Positions 35,913-44,557 are shown, counted from the stretch's first letter. The stretch is 64,000 bases of DNA from Ignavibacteriales bacterium (GCA_020635255.1 JACKAC010000002.1:952704-1016703), one strand, 5' to 3'. A program made the numbers and translations. The notes: generated by a model from the sequence alone, not told the origin.

Positions 35913-36587
35913 CTAGTGTGATTTTAGAAATAAGTTTGCAATGTTGCTAACCAAAATAATAAAAAGTGCTTCACTCGCTATAACAGTAAGTAAACTCAAA
36001 AGTAACTTTAACCATGGATTTCCTCCGTGAAATGAAAACACACCCCATATCAGGTAAATTAAGAAAAATGTATTTGCGAGAATAATATTAAAAAAGGAAT
36101 AGAGCGGAATATATAGCAATGTTACGAGCAGATACTGTGCTACGAGCAGAAAAGAATATGCTATATATTCGGAATAATTGTTGTGCTGTTTAAAGAAAAA
36201 AATCTTTGAAAATAAAGCTAGTATCGGTACCAGCAGGAATACGAAATAATTTCCATAATGTCTTATTGTTTCAGTAGTACTCTCCTCGAAGGGGTCTATT
36301 CCGGTTATTTTTACCAGCAGGAAATATATTGCCGAGCAAAGTATGAAATACTTTATCGGTGGGTAATACTTCTTTCTTTTCCCTCCAATATACTCACGGC
36401 CGACCCTTCCTGGATTAGTCAATAACCCCTTGAACGTTGCTGGAAGAGGGGAGTCGAGCGAGAAAAGATAGTACATTATGTCATGGAGCTGATCATGAAA
36501 ATAAATTCGCCCGTTGTTTTTCCTTACCCCGCATTCCGGACAGTATTTTCCTTCGTATTTAAAGCCGCAGTTTGTGCAGACGTGCAT
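35913..36587 (-). CDS. DUF3667 membrane protein with zinc ribbon (paralogue 1)
   Basis: A 224-residue member: ribbon 'CTNCGFKYEGKYCPECG' (4-20), 'LHDIMYYLFSLDSPLPATFK', 'NPGRVGREYIGGKRKKYYPP' and membrane helices to the C-terminus. It is first of the tandem trio, starting 6 nt after the stop of a papain-like amidase gene. Its membrane part is closer to paralogue 2 (shared 'LVKITGI' and 'FVFLLVPILALFSKIFFFKQ'-type segments) than to paralogue 3, implying stepwise duplication. Confidence 0.8.
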   Translation of the reverse strand: MHVCTNCGFKYEGKYCPECGVRKNNGRIYFHDQLHDIMYYLFSLDSPLPATFKGLLTNPGRVGREYIGGKRKKYYPPIKYFILCSAIYFLLVKITGIDPFEESTTETIRHYGNYFVFLLVPILALFSKIFFFKQHNNYSEYIAYSFLLVAQYLLVTLLYIPLYSFFNIILANTFFLIYLIWGVFSFHGGNPWLKLLLSLLTVIASEALFIILVSNIANLFLKSH

Positions 36588-36593
36588 TTAATG

Positions 36594-37430
36594 TTATTTG
36601 TTGTGGGAAAGTCGCTCCAGCTTTAGTCTTCCTAATTTAACTAAGCTGGGACTATTTTGCAGGTCATAAGGTGTAACAAAATCGGCTTCGGTCCAGTCGA
36701 TATCGTATCTGTGATCTGCTCTCATATAGTCATTTTTAAACTTTTTTATCTCTTTTTTTAGTAATTCCATCTCACTGCTCATATCGTCCGATGCATTATC
36801 CAGATATGTTACCGCTATCGCCATCATAATGTCGGCAAGTGAACCGCCGCGTATTTTAGCCTGCGGGATGATGAGTTTTATCCTTTCCGATGTGTCGGCT
36901 TCGCTGTAGCATCTGTAGATGAGCTCGGAGCATATCATCGGCTGTTTTCCCTCAGCCAGCATATTTGCAAATGCTGTCCCGGCTCTGTCAATAAGACTTC
37001 TGACCACCGGCGCTAATATCTCGAGCGGGAGTTTACGCGTCGCGGTCAGTACTCCGAGCAGCATAAACTGCTCGTAGGAATACCGGTCACCAAAATACTC
37101 ATACTTTCGCATCACGGACATAACGCTTTCTTTTTCTGTGGAGTCGAGATCTTTGTACCGGTACACATCGACGTAATTGACTCCTTTCACACTCACGTCG
37201 AGAGGAATTGATTTTACTCCACTGTCGATTGCCTCCAGCACATTCTTACCGTCATATATTCCCGTGTGACTGTAGTTACCTCCGTCGAAGAACATTATGA
37301 CCTTCGATATTGCCGAGTTGCCATTATACATTAATATATCGCCCGGCTCCAGGTTTTCACGCGAAATAGTTTGAGCCCGTGTAATCTGTGTAAATAGCAG
37401 GAGTAATATTACATGCCCGAAGAATTTCAT
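36594..37430 (-). CDS. YiiX-like permuted papain-fold amidase, secreted
   Basis: A 278-residue protein with a signal peptide ('MKFFGHVILLLLFTQITRAQ'). The amidase core reads 'LEPGDILMYNGNSAISKVIM', the histidine motif 'GNYSHTGIYDGKNVLEAID' and the catalytic cysteine in 'PMICSELIYRCY'. A C-terminal ~60 residues of charged helix follow. It probably acts in the periplasm on amide bonds; substrate unknown. It heads the minus-strand run of DUF3667 genes and serine genes, which ends in a shorter homologue at 30.9-31.5 kb. Confidence 0.75.
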   Translation of the reverse strand: MKFFGHVILLLLFTQITRAQTISRENLEPGDILMYNGNSAISKVIMFFDGGNYSHTGIYDGKNVLEAIDSGVKSIPLDVSVKGVNYVDVYRYKDLDSTEKESVMSVMRKYEYFGDRYSYEQFMLLGVLTATRKLPLEILAPVVRSLIDRAGTAFANMLAEGKQPMICSELIYRCYSEADTSERIKLIIPQAKIRGGSLADIMMAIAVTYLDNASDDMSSEMELLKKEIKKFKNDYMRADHRYDIDWTEADFVTPYDLQNSPSLVKLGRLKLERLSHNK

Positions 37431-37516
37431 ACTAAAAATTTCATCAATTTTTTTAAAATGGGAAAGCTAAATCGAAAAGAATTTATATTAAATTTCATTT
37501 GATTTTTCCCCATTTT

Positions 37517-37549
37517 TTTGTAAAATATATGTATGAGAACTTAGATTTG
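37517..37549 (+). promoter_or_regulatory. Bacteroidetes-type promoter with long leader
   Basis: TTTG (37517-37520), a 21-nt spacer and a perfect TAGATTTG (37542-37549) face the response-regulator gene at 37730. The implied leader is ~170 nt, A+T-rich and without an obvious fold. The rest of the 299-nt divergent gap (37431-37729) shows nothing else I can name. Confidence 0.45.
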
Positions 37550-37729
37550 AGAAAAAGTTTAGCAACGATGCTTTGAAATTGAAAAATCTGACAAATAAAT
37601 CACATATATTCAACTATTTATAATTTAATAAATTTTAGGTATTGACAAGGTTATATAAATTATTTAATTTGAAACCGAGTAAGTTAACTTTGAAAGCATA
37701 ACTTTAATAGTAAAATTACTACAAAATAA

Positions 37730-39109
37730 GTGAAAAACATTCTGATTGTAGACGATGATTTAACGTCTTTGATTAGTCTGAAGAAAGTACTAGAGGATAC
37801 CGGTTACGGAGTTATGACGGTCTCTAACGGGGAGGAAGCTCTAAAGAAATTCGCGGATTTTAAGTTTGATGTCCTGCTGACTGATTTAATGATGCCCGGA
37901 ATTGATGGTATTGAGTTGACCAAAAGAGCTTTATTACTTGATTCAGAGATAGTTGTTATACTAATCACGGCGTTTGGCAGTTTAAAAACTGCAGTAGAAG
38001 CAATGAACATGGGCGCATATTCTTACCTTACAAAGCCCCTGGATCACAAAGAACTGCTTCTGACAATTTCGAGGGGACTGGAATACAAATCCTTAAAGCA
38101 GGAAAACATGCTCCTCAAAAGAGAGCTCGAGAAGAATGAATCCAACGCGGTATTCCTCTCAGAGAATAAAAAGATCAAAGAGATACTTCATGACGCGAAA
38201 CTTGTAGCTCAATCTGATTCAACGGTGCTTATAATAGGAGACGACGGGACCGGCAAAGAACATCTGGCAAGGTTTATACACGAGCATAGCCTCAGAAAAG
38301 ATCATAAGTTCATTTCCATAAGCTGTTTATCCATGCCCAAAACGCTTCTCGAGTCTGAGATATTCGGACACCAGAAGGGATCTTTTGACGGGGCGCTGGA
38401 AAATCATAAGGGCTACATGGAAACAGCAGACAGCGGCACGATCTTTATCGATGACATTCAGGCGCTCGATCCGCTCATGCAGGTAAAACTCCTGAACGTG
38501 CTTGAAAATAGGACGTTCTCCCGAAAAGGATCTTCTAAGCTCACTGCGACCAATGCAAGAATAATTGTAGCAAGTAAGGACAACCTGAAAGATCTTGCGG
38601 ACCAGGGCAAATTCAACAGAGACCTTTATTTTAAGGTAAATGTATTCGAATTTACTTTGCCGAGCCTAAAGGAAAGACCTGAAGATGTCATTTTGTACTT
38701 CCAGAAGTTCATAAAGGAATTTGCGGTAAAAAATAAAAAGCACATAAAAGAGATTTCACCGGAAGTAAAGAAAGCATTGGTGAATCATTCGTGGCCCGGC
38801 AATCTGACCGAGCTGAAAAATGTTTCCGAAAGGATGTCTATACTCGCAAAGAACGGTGTTATAACCGTAGACCTGCTTCCCCACAATATATCTAAGAGGG
38901 AAGACACACTTGAACTTCTGCCTTCTAAAGATTTTAATGAAAGCAAACACGCGCTTATAAAGAGTTTTGAAACTGTGTTTATTAAAAAGTATCTCAAGCT
39001 GAATAATGGGAATGTCACTGCGACAGCAAGGGATATAAATTTCCACCCTGTAACTTTGAGACAGAAAATTTCCAAGCTGGGCATTAATCCGAGGGAGTTT
39101 AAACAGTAA
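37730..39109 (+). CDS. NtrC-family response regulator with altered sigma-54 contact loop
   Basis: A 459-residue protein with GTG start. The receiver domain (1-~120) has the acidic pocket 'VDDD' (7-10), phospho-acceptor Asp52 in 'LLTDLMMPG' and Lys in 'YLTKPLD'. The AAA+ domain is recognisable but changed at key places: Walker A 'GDDGTGKE', Walker B 'IFIDDIQ' (usually DE), and the loop GAFTGA is GSFDGA, losing the threonine that contacts sigma-54. A Fis-type HTH ends it ('NVTATARDINFHPVTLRQKI'). It may regulate without sigma-54 or have lost activity. No histidine kinase is adjacent. Two tiny membrane-protein ORFs follow it. Confidence 0.85.
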   Translation: MKNILIVDDDLTSLISLKKVLEDTGYGVMTVSNGEEALKKFADFKFDVLLTDLMMPGIDGIELTKRALLLDSEIVVILITAFGSLKTAVEAMNMGAYSYLTKPLDHKELLLTISRGLEYKSLKQENMLLKRELEKNESNAVFLSENKKIKEILHDAKLVAQSDSTVLIIGDDGTGKEHLARFIHEHSLRKDHKFISISCLSMPKTLLESEIFGHQKGSFDGALENHKGYMETADSGTIFIDDIQALDPLMQVKLLNVLENRTFSRKGSSKLTATNARIIVASKDNLKDLADQGKFNRDLYFKVNVFEFTLPSLKERPEDVILYFQKFIKEFAVKNKKHIKEISPEVKKALVNHSWPGNLTELKNVSERMSILAKNGVITVDLLPHNISKREDTLELLPSKDFNESKHALIKSFETVFIKKYLKLNNGNVTATARDINFHPVTLRQKISKLGINPREFKQ

Positions 39110-39172
39110 AATTGGTAAGAGTAATAAATATTCCTAACTCATTTTTATAAAACTTCAAAGTAGGAGGGTAAA

Positions 39173-39280
39173 ATGAACACGACAGAAGTAAAAGTAAACC
39201 ATCGCTCTAAATTCGAGATCTACACTTTCGTATTTATGGCGATTCTATCTGTTGTATTGATCGTTGGATTTTTTGTCTAA
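39173..39280 (+). CDS. Small single-pass membrane protein (35 aa)
   Basis: This ORF encodes 35 residues and is preceded by a strong ribosome-binding sequence TAGGAGGG ending 4 nt before the ATG. The first ~14 residues are polar and basic ('MNTTEVKVNHRSKFE'). The remainder is one membrane helix that runs to the very C-terminus ('IYTFVFMAILSVVLIVGFFV'). It starts 63 nt after the regulator stop. The next ORF has the same plan and the same C-terminal 'IVGF' motif, so the two look like paralogues. Function unknown. Confidence 0.6.
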   Translation: MNTTEVKVNHRSKFEIYTFVFMAILSVVLIVGFFV

Positions 39281-39315
39281 TGATCACAAGCAATGAATTT
39301 TCAAAAGGAGGATAT

Positions 39316-39411
39316 ATGAAAATTCGAAAACATGATGGTACGAGGGAAAGCATAACTATTCTTTTTATGCTTATACTAACGATTTCAATGATCGTAGGTT
39401 TTATAATCTAA
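39316..39411 (+). CDS. Small single-pass membrane protein (31 aa)
   Basis: This ORF encodes 31 residues: a basic head 'MKIRKHDGTRES' and a helix 'ITILFMLILTISMIVGFII' that ends the protein. The ribosome-binding sequence AAAGGAGG precedes the ATG by 5 nt. It lies 35 nt after the related 35-residue ORF and is followed within 50 nt by a strong terminator, which makes a real short transcript likely. No homologue is recognised. Confidence 0.6.
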   Translation: MKIRKHDGTRESITILFMLILTISMIVGFII

Positions 39412-39458
39412 GATTATCTCCTAAAAGTTTTTTTTCGTTCTTTATCCCCCCGTATGCT

Positions 39459-39491
39459 AGACCAGGATTAGTTTATTCCTGGTCTTTTTTT
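39459..39491 (+). terminator. Rho-independent terminator
   Basis: A perfect 9-bp stem (AGACCAGGA / TCCTGGTCT) with a 9-nt loop and a run of seven T residues lies 48 nt after the 31-residue ORF. Confidence 0.85.
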
Positions 39492-39614
39492 ATTGTTTTA
39501 TGGCATTTTATAAGGACTTTCATAGATTTATATAAAAATGCTATATTATTGATGAGTAAGGGTAATATATGCCGCAATTACGGGATGAGTGGGTAAGCCT
39601 AAATGTAAGTAGAT

Positions 39615-40349
39615 ATGAAGATATTCTCATTGTCATTAATATATATTCTTTTGGCATCGCTAAATGCTAGCTCCCAGGTGTATAACGAATATTTCGATAA
39701 ACGCGATTTTTCGGTTACCACCTCAGTTAATTATGTAACCTCAGCCTCTATTCAGTTAAATCCAAACTCCACTGATATTATCGAGCAAAACCAGATCGAG
39801 GAGCTTCACGGCGGGATCAGTTATGGTCTGTCTATAAAAAAGAAGATGTTCGGGGACGACATAATGCTGGGGCTTTCTGCCGAATATCTGCACATCGAGG
39901 ATGATAATCAAAAGGAGAGGGTGTTTAACGGGGCATCTACCGTAAATTTGAGAGTTACCGAGATAATTACCGTACTTCCGGTCGAATTATCCGTATATTA
40001 TAAGCTCCCTAAGTTCACGGAATCATTTAACTTATTGTTAGGCGGTGGAATGGGAGTATATTTCGGTACCAGGGAAAGAAAGATACTTAACCTGCAAACT
40101 GAAACTAATTCGACGGAACAGGCGTTAAATTTTCATATAATAACAGCCGCAGAATACATTATCTCAAGGAATCTTTCGGCTGTTGCCGATATAACCTTCA
40201 GAGAAGGTGAATATAGGGTTGATAGTTCTTTTCCTACAAACCGCGTCAGAGTGAACGGGACCACTTACATGATACAGCAAAACTACGATTCAAAGATATT
40301 TATCGATGGTCTTAAGCTGGGGCTGGGTTTGAGCTATTATTTCAATTAA
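39615..40349 (+). CDS. Outer-membrane beta-barrel-like protein
   Basis: A 244-residue protein with signal peptide ('MKIFSLSLIYILLASLNASS', cleavage near 'SSQV'). Alternating hydrophobic/polar strands fill the length ('ITVLPVELSVYYKLP', 'FNLLLGGGMGVYFGT') and the C-terminus is the strand 'GLKLGLGLSYYFN' ending in an aromatic-Asn pair. This is the pattern of small outer-membrane barrels. It is 11 nt upstream of the subtilase gene, so the two are probably cotranscribed. Function unknown. Confidence 0.65.
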   Translation: MKIFSLSLIYILLASLNASSQVYNEYFDKRDFSVTTSVNYVTSASIQLNPNSTDIIEQNQIEELHGGISYGLSIKKKMFGDDIMLGLSAEYLHIEDDNQKERVFNGASTVNLRVTEIITVLPVELSVYYKLPKFTESFNLLLGGGMGVYFGTRERKILNLQTETNSTEQALNFHIITAAEYIISRNLSAVADITFREGEYRVDSSFPTNRVRVNGTTYMIQQNYDSKIFIDGLKLGLGLSYYFN

Positions 40350-40360
40350 AGGGCATATAA

Positions 40361-41986
40361 ATGAACAAACGCTATACAATTTCACTATTTCTACTGCTAA
40401 CGATAATATTATCCGCGAATACCGGGTATTCCGGAAACATCATCAACTATTCTAAGACTTCATTTATTGTAAAGATGAAGCAGGACCTCGGCGTATCCGA
40501 AGCTACAGGCAAGATATCTACTCACACCGGCATAAGATCCATCGACGAAAAGAATAATAAGTATCGGATAAAAAATATTAAAAGAATATTTGAGCTGAAT
40601 AATGGCGATGCTGAGCTTTATAAGGAACTAGAGATGTCGAGGATATATCTCTTTACACTTGATGAAAAAAATGTTTTTGATGTAAAAGAAATTGTAAGAT
40701 CGTATTCTGATGATGAAAATACCGATTACTCCGAACCGAATTACCTCGGTCAGGCCGCCGGCAAAAAAGGAAGGGACATGGGAATACTGAACCAATTCGC
40801 CACGACACCAAATGATGAAATGATGTACAGACAGTGGTATATAAATAATGATGGTTCTATAACACCCAGCGGAAGAAGGAGCGCGTCACGCGTTGGGGCC
40901 GATATAAATATGCTCAAAGCCTGGGAAATAGAGACCGGTTCATCCGAGATCGTAGTTGCCATACTTGATTCAGGGATCAGGGATGACCACCCCGATATCA
41001 GGGAGCGAATCTGGATCAATGAAGACGAGATTCCTAATAACGGCATAGACGATGATAGAAACGGCTACGTTGACGATTATAAAGGTTGGGACTTTGCTTA
41101 TGAAGACAATCGTCCTACCGATGGTTTCGGTCATGGTACGAATATAGCCAGCGTCATTGGCGCTGTTACAAATAACGGTATTGGTTTTGCCGGAATAAAT
41201 CAGGCATGTAAACTGATGAACCTGAAAAACCTGCGCGATGATAATTTCGGCGAATATTCATGGTGGGCGGAATCAATTAAATATGCCGCTGATAATGGCG
41301 CTGATGTAATTAATATGAGCGAGGGTGGTGATGATTACTCGGAGACATTAGAGACCGCAGTGCAATATGCTGTAAGGAAAGGCTCCTTTATAGCCGCCGC
41401 GATGATGAACAAAGGCGACAGCAGGGATTATTATCCCGCGAGTTTCAATGGTGTTTGCGCTGTTGGTGCGACCGATACTGATGACAATAGATGTACACAA
41501 TTCTCCTGGGGCGGAGGAAGCTGTTTCGGCAGGCATATCGCTGTAGTAGCCCCGGGTAATAAGATCTATGGATTGGATTTTGAGGATATAAACGACTACA
41601 CTGTTTACTGGAGCGGTACGTCACAATCTACTGCGATAGTGAGCGCTCTTGCCTCACTGCTGTTAAGCCAGAACCCCAATAGAACTAATAAGGAAATTGA
41701 TAAGATCATAAAGGTCACTGCGCACGATCAGGTAGGCGACAGGGACGAGGATTCGCCCGGCTGGGATAAGTACTATGGGTATGGCAGAGTCGATGCATAC
41801 CTTGCGCTGACATACGACATTACCCCTGAAATTCAGGAAAAGATTAGAGAAATAGAAGACAATACTAAGAAATTCGAAACTAAGAATAAGAAAAAGGACG
41901 ACGCTGAAGCCAGCGATGGCGACAGCAGGAAAAAGGACAAGAAATCTGACGCCAGGACAAAATCAAAGCCCGCAAAACCTGACTAG
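40361..41986 (+). CDS. Secreted subtilisin-like serine protease (S8)
   Basis: A 541-residue peptidase. The signal peptide ends near residue 24 and is followed by a propeptide-like region to ~135. The catalytic triad is Asp203 ('VAILDSGIRDDH'), His258 ('DGFGHGTNIAS') and Ser421 ('WSGTSQSTAIVSA'). A putative calcium loop 'NNGIDDDRNGYVDDYKGWDF' lies after the Asp. The C-terminal ~50 residues are an unusual lysine/aspartate-rich, low-complexity tail ('KKKDDAEASDGDSRKKDKKS'). No T9SS sorting domain is present, unlike other exported proteins here. The outer-membrane protein gene upstream may be a partner. Confidence 0.88.
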   Translation: MNKRYTISLFLLLTIILSANTGYSGNIINYSKTSFIVKMKQDLGVSEATGKISTHTGIRSIDEKNNKYRIKNIKRIFELNNGDAELYKELEMSRIYLFTLDEKNVFDVKEIVRSYSDDENTDYSEPNYLGQAAGKKGRDMGILNQFATTPNDEMMYRQWYINNDGSITPSGRRSASRVGADINMLKAWEIETGSSEIVVAILDSGIRDDHPDIRERIWINEDEIPNNGIDDDRNGYVDDYKGWDFAYEDNRPTDGFGHGTNIASVIGAVTNNGIGFAGINQACKLMNLKNLRDDNFGEYSWWAESIKYAADNGADVINMSEGGDDYSETLETAVQYAVRKGSFIAAAMMNKGDSRDYYPASFNGVCAVGATDTDDNRCTQFSWGGGSCFGRHIAVVAPGNKIYGLDFEDINDYTVYWSGTSQSTAIVSALASLLLSQNPNRTNKEIDKIIKVTAHDQVGDRDEDSPGWDKYYGYGRVDAYLALTYDITPEIQEKIREIEDNTKKFETKNKKKDDAEASDGDSRKKDKKSDARTKSKPAKPD

Positions 41987-42018
41987 GAAGTAATATTACG
42001 TAGTTAGTTTAATTTTAA

Positions 42019-42058
42019 AAAGTTAAGCCTTATTTTCACTTAAGGTTTAACTTTTTTT
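42019..42058 (+). terminator. Rho-independent terminator
   Basis: A 14-bp stem (AAAGTTAAGCCTTA / TAAGGTTTAACTTT, one G-T pair) and a T-run lie 33 nt after the subtilase stop. It ends 10 nt before the birA ATG. Confidence 0.8.
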
Positions 42059-42068
42059 GTTGGTACAC

Positions 42069-42845
42069 ATGGATACAGGGAAAATAAAAGATACCCTTGT
42101 GGGAAGGGTGAATAACGTTGAATATTTCGACGAAATTGATTCTACAAATGATTACGCAAAGAAAAACAACTCGCCCGACAATACGTTGATTCTTTGCGAT
42201 TATCAGACAGAGGGTCGCGGCCGTTTCAAAAGAAAATGGGACGCTGTCAAAGGTGAAGATCTCACCTTTACCCTAGTGAAAAGTTTTAAGCTCGCGATCG
42301 ATGACATGCAGTTAGTGAATTTCTATACAACGTATGTTACGTTCTCTGCATTGAAAGAATTGCTGGGTGAAAACTCATCAGCTCTGCGTCTTAAATGGCC
42401 GAATGACATTCTTATCGGTGGGAAAAAGATCTGCGGAATACTGATAGAAGTAAAAGACGTTAATAAACTCGAGAAACGTTTTATAATCGGGATAGGAATA
42501 AACGTAAACCAGGAGAGCTTCCCGGATGACATAAAAAAGAAAGCGACCTCTATTCTCATTGAAACGGGTGAAAAGCTCAAGCGCGAAGATCTGCTCTTAA
42601 AGATAATGGACCTGTTTTACGAAATGAGCGATCTCATCGGGGATAAAGAAAGCCTCTTCTCATTATGGAAAGATAATTTTGAGCACATGGGTAAGAAAAT
42701 AAAAATAAGAAAGTTCGTAGATGACATCGAAGTCTCAGCTCTGGTAAAAGGACTTCGCACTGACGGCGGTCTCGAGCTCGAAATGGAAGACGGAAGCATG
42801 CAGGTATATTACTCCGGTGAAATTAGCCTCACATATGACAACTAG
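42069..42845 (+). CDS. birA: Biotin--[acetyl-CoA-carboxylase] ligase (no DNA-binding domain)
   Basis: A 258-residue ligase from the ATG at 42069; a TTG at 42057 would sit in the preceding terminator's T-run and is less likely. It has 'FDEIDSTNDYAKK', the biotinyl-AMP loop 'TEGRGRFKRKW', 'LRLKWPNDILIGGKKICGIL' and 'IGIGINVNQ'. A small C-terminal SH3-like domain follows. The N-terminal helix-turn-helix of E. coli BirA is absent, so it is a monofunctional enzyme and not a repressor. It attaches biotin to carboxyl carrier proteins. Confidence 0.92.
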   Translation: MDTGKIKDTLVGRVNNVEYFDEIDSTNDYAKKNNSPDNTLILCDYQTEGRGRFKRKWDAVKGEDLTFTLVKSFKLAIDDMQLVNFYTTYVTFSALKELLGENSSALRLKWPNDILIGGKKICGILIEVKDVNKLEKRFIIGIGINVNQESFPDDIKKKATSILIETGEKLKREDLLLKIMDLFYEMSDLIGDKESLFSLWKDNFEHMGKKIKIRKFVDDIEVSALVKGLRTDGGLELEMEDGSMQVYYSGEISLTYDN

Positions 42846-42848
42846 ATC

Positions 42849-43421
42849 ATGAAGATTCTATTAATCCTTATCGCAGTAAGTTTGTTTTCTTGTAACTCTG
42901 CAGGTGTAAATAGCGGAGATAATGGATTGCTTCCTTTAGTAAAAGGAAACAGCTGGAGCTATGATTACGACGTCGAGCTAAATCCAAAAAGCTCATCATT
43001 TAAAATAGAGAGTGTTTCAAATTCATCCGGCGAAACGAAAGCTGTCTTTGATTCTTTCCCCGTCCTCGGAATGTGGGATACTAAAACAACAGTATTAGAA
43101 AAAAGTGACGGCTCATATTACCTGGATTACCCCGAGGCAATGGATTTAATGTTCATTCCTCCAAAAGAAAAGATAAAGACCGGGTACAAATGGACTTCCG
43201 GAGAATGGAACTGCAACGTAGCAGGCGATAACGAAGATCTGCTGGTATCCGGCAAAACATACAAGAATTGTGTTCACATATCATTTTCAGCTTCGATCAC
43301 CTTCTGGGGTGAGTTTTGGGTAAAAGAAGGCGTTGGTATCGTAAAATGGCAATTTCTACGGACAAATCCTCCGACGACTGAACTCGGACATTATTTATTA
43401 AAAGAATATTCGTTAAAGTAA
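42849..43421 (+). CDS. Lipoprotein of unknown function
   Basis: A 190-residue lipoprotein with Cys15 in 'ISLFSCNSAG'-type context (read here 'VSLFSCNSAGVNSGDNG'). The mature part is beta-rich ('LPLVKGNSWSYDYDVEL', 'YKWTSGEWNCNVAGDNEDLL'), similar in style to secreted proteins that begin 'LPLKVGNSWTY' in this phylum. I cannot assign a function. It starts 3 nt after birA and ends 8 nt before the GH3 gene, so it sits in a birA-lipoprotein-GH3 run. Confidence 0.7.
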   Translation: MKILLILIAVSLFSCNSAGVNSGDNGLLPLVKGNSWSYDYDVELNPKSSSFKIESVSNSSGETKAVFDSFPVLGMWDTKTTVLEKSDGSYYLDYPEAMDLMFIPPKEKIKTGYKWTSGEWNCNVAGDNEDLLVSGKTYKNCVHISFSASITFWGEFWVKEGVGIVKWQFLRTNPPTTELGHYLLKEYSLK

Positions 43422-43429
43422 GGAAAAAT

Positions 43430-44557
43430 ATGGTACATGGTATTTATGTAAACGCTGTAATAATGGCGCTGATGGTTTTCTTTTCCTGTAAGGGAGGTTC
43501 CGGCGGTGACGGCAGCAGTACGGGCACCAATTTCACACTAAAAGATTACTACTCTTCCAATGCCGACCTCGACAGTAAGGTTGATTTAATATATAATGGG
43601 CTTTCGGACGGACAACGAGTTGCGCAGATGATAATTTCATCCGCCGGCTCTAACGGCAAATCGGATAACGAGGTGCAGGGACTTATTAATGACGGTATCA
43701 TCGGCGGAGTAATCTACCTTGGCGGGTCGAAGGACGAATTTACCACGATGTCGTCACAGCTACAGAAATCCGCAATTGATAATGCAGGTTACCCGTTACT
43801 TATATCCACAGATGGAGAGCCGAGCCTTATTAATAAAAAAATTTCCGGAATACAGGAGTTTCCCAAAACGAGCGAAATAACTACCACAGAAGATGCTAGT
43901 AAGACCGGCGCGGAGATAGCCGACATCTTAAAGAGCATGGGCATCAATTATAATTATGCTCCGGTGTGTGATTACGGTTTTAATAAAGAGATTATCAGTA
44001 CGCGGTCATTCGGAGGTGATGAGAGCGGTGTAGGGAAGCTCGCGGGGGCCTTTATCACTGCCACGCAGGACAACGGCGTTATAGCAACTGCGAAACATTT
44101 TCCCGGTCACGGTAATGTAAGCGGTGACAGTCACAATAAAGTCGTTTATATTAACGGCGAACTGAAAGAGTTATACATATTCAAACAAGCCATAGATGCC
44201 GGTGTGATTTCCGTAATGGCAGGTCACATCGCGATAAAAGGAAACCCGCAGTATAATACGGACGGACTTCCGTCTACTCTATCGAAAGATATTATTACCG
44301 GACTGCTTAGGAATGAGCTCGGTTTTAAAGGATTAATTGTAACCGACGGTATGAACATGGGTGCTGTGATGAAGCTGGGCAATGCCTCGCTGAAGGCATT
44401 CAAAGCCGGATGCGATCTTATAATAATGGAGCCCGATGAGCGGTCGCTTCATGCTTCTATAATGAAAGAAATATCTTCCAATGAAGAGATGCGCAGTCAG
44501 ATGGAAGAATCCGTAAAAAGAATAATCCGAGCCAAGGTCTGCCTGGGGCTGTGGTAA
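43430..44557 (+). CDS. Glycoside hydrolase family 3 (NagZ-like beta-N-acetylhexosaminidase), lipoprotein
   Basis: A 375-residue protein. A lipoprotein-type N-terminus ('ALMVFFSCKGGSGGDG') precedes a (beta/alpha)8 GH3 domain with 'TAKHFPGHGNVSGDSH', the loop carrying the general acid/base Asp-His pair of NagZ-type enzymes, and the nucleophile Asp in 'IVTDGMNMGAV'. NagZ cleaves GlcNAc from anhydro-muropeptides in the cytoplasm. A lipid-anchored copy would instead work on external peptidoglycan or other GlcNAc glycans. The C-terminal GH3 beta-sandwich is absent, as in NagZ. Confidence 0.85.
   Translation: MVHGIYVNAVIMALMVFFSCKGGSGGDGSSTGTNFTLKDYYSSNADLDSKVDLIYNGLSDGQRVAQMIISSAGSNGKSDNEVQGLINDGIIGGVIYLGGSKDEFTTMSSQLQKSAIDNAGYPLLISTDGEPSLINKKISGIQEFPKTSEITTTEDASKTGAEIADILKSMGINYNYAPVCDYGFNKEIISTRSFGGDESGVGKLAGAFITATQDNGVIATAKHFPGHGNVSGDSHNKVVYINGELKELYIFKQAIDAGVISVMAGHIAIKGNPQYNTDGLPSTLSKDIITGLLRNELGFKGLIVTDGMNMGAVMKLGNASLKAFKAGCDLIIMEPDERSLHASIMKEISSNEEMRSQMEESVKRIIRAKVCLGLW

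Noticed and set aside
37431..37729. Sigma-54 promoter between the amidase and response-regulator genes
   Set aside because: No GG-N10-GC pair with the expected flanks was found; only a housekeeping-type promoter fits.
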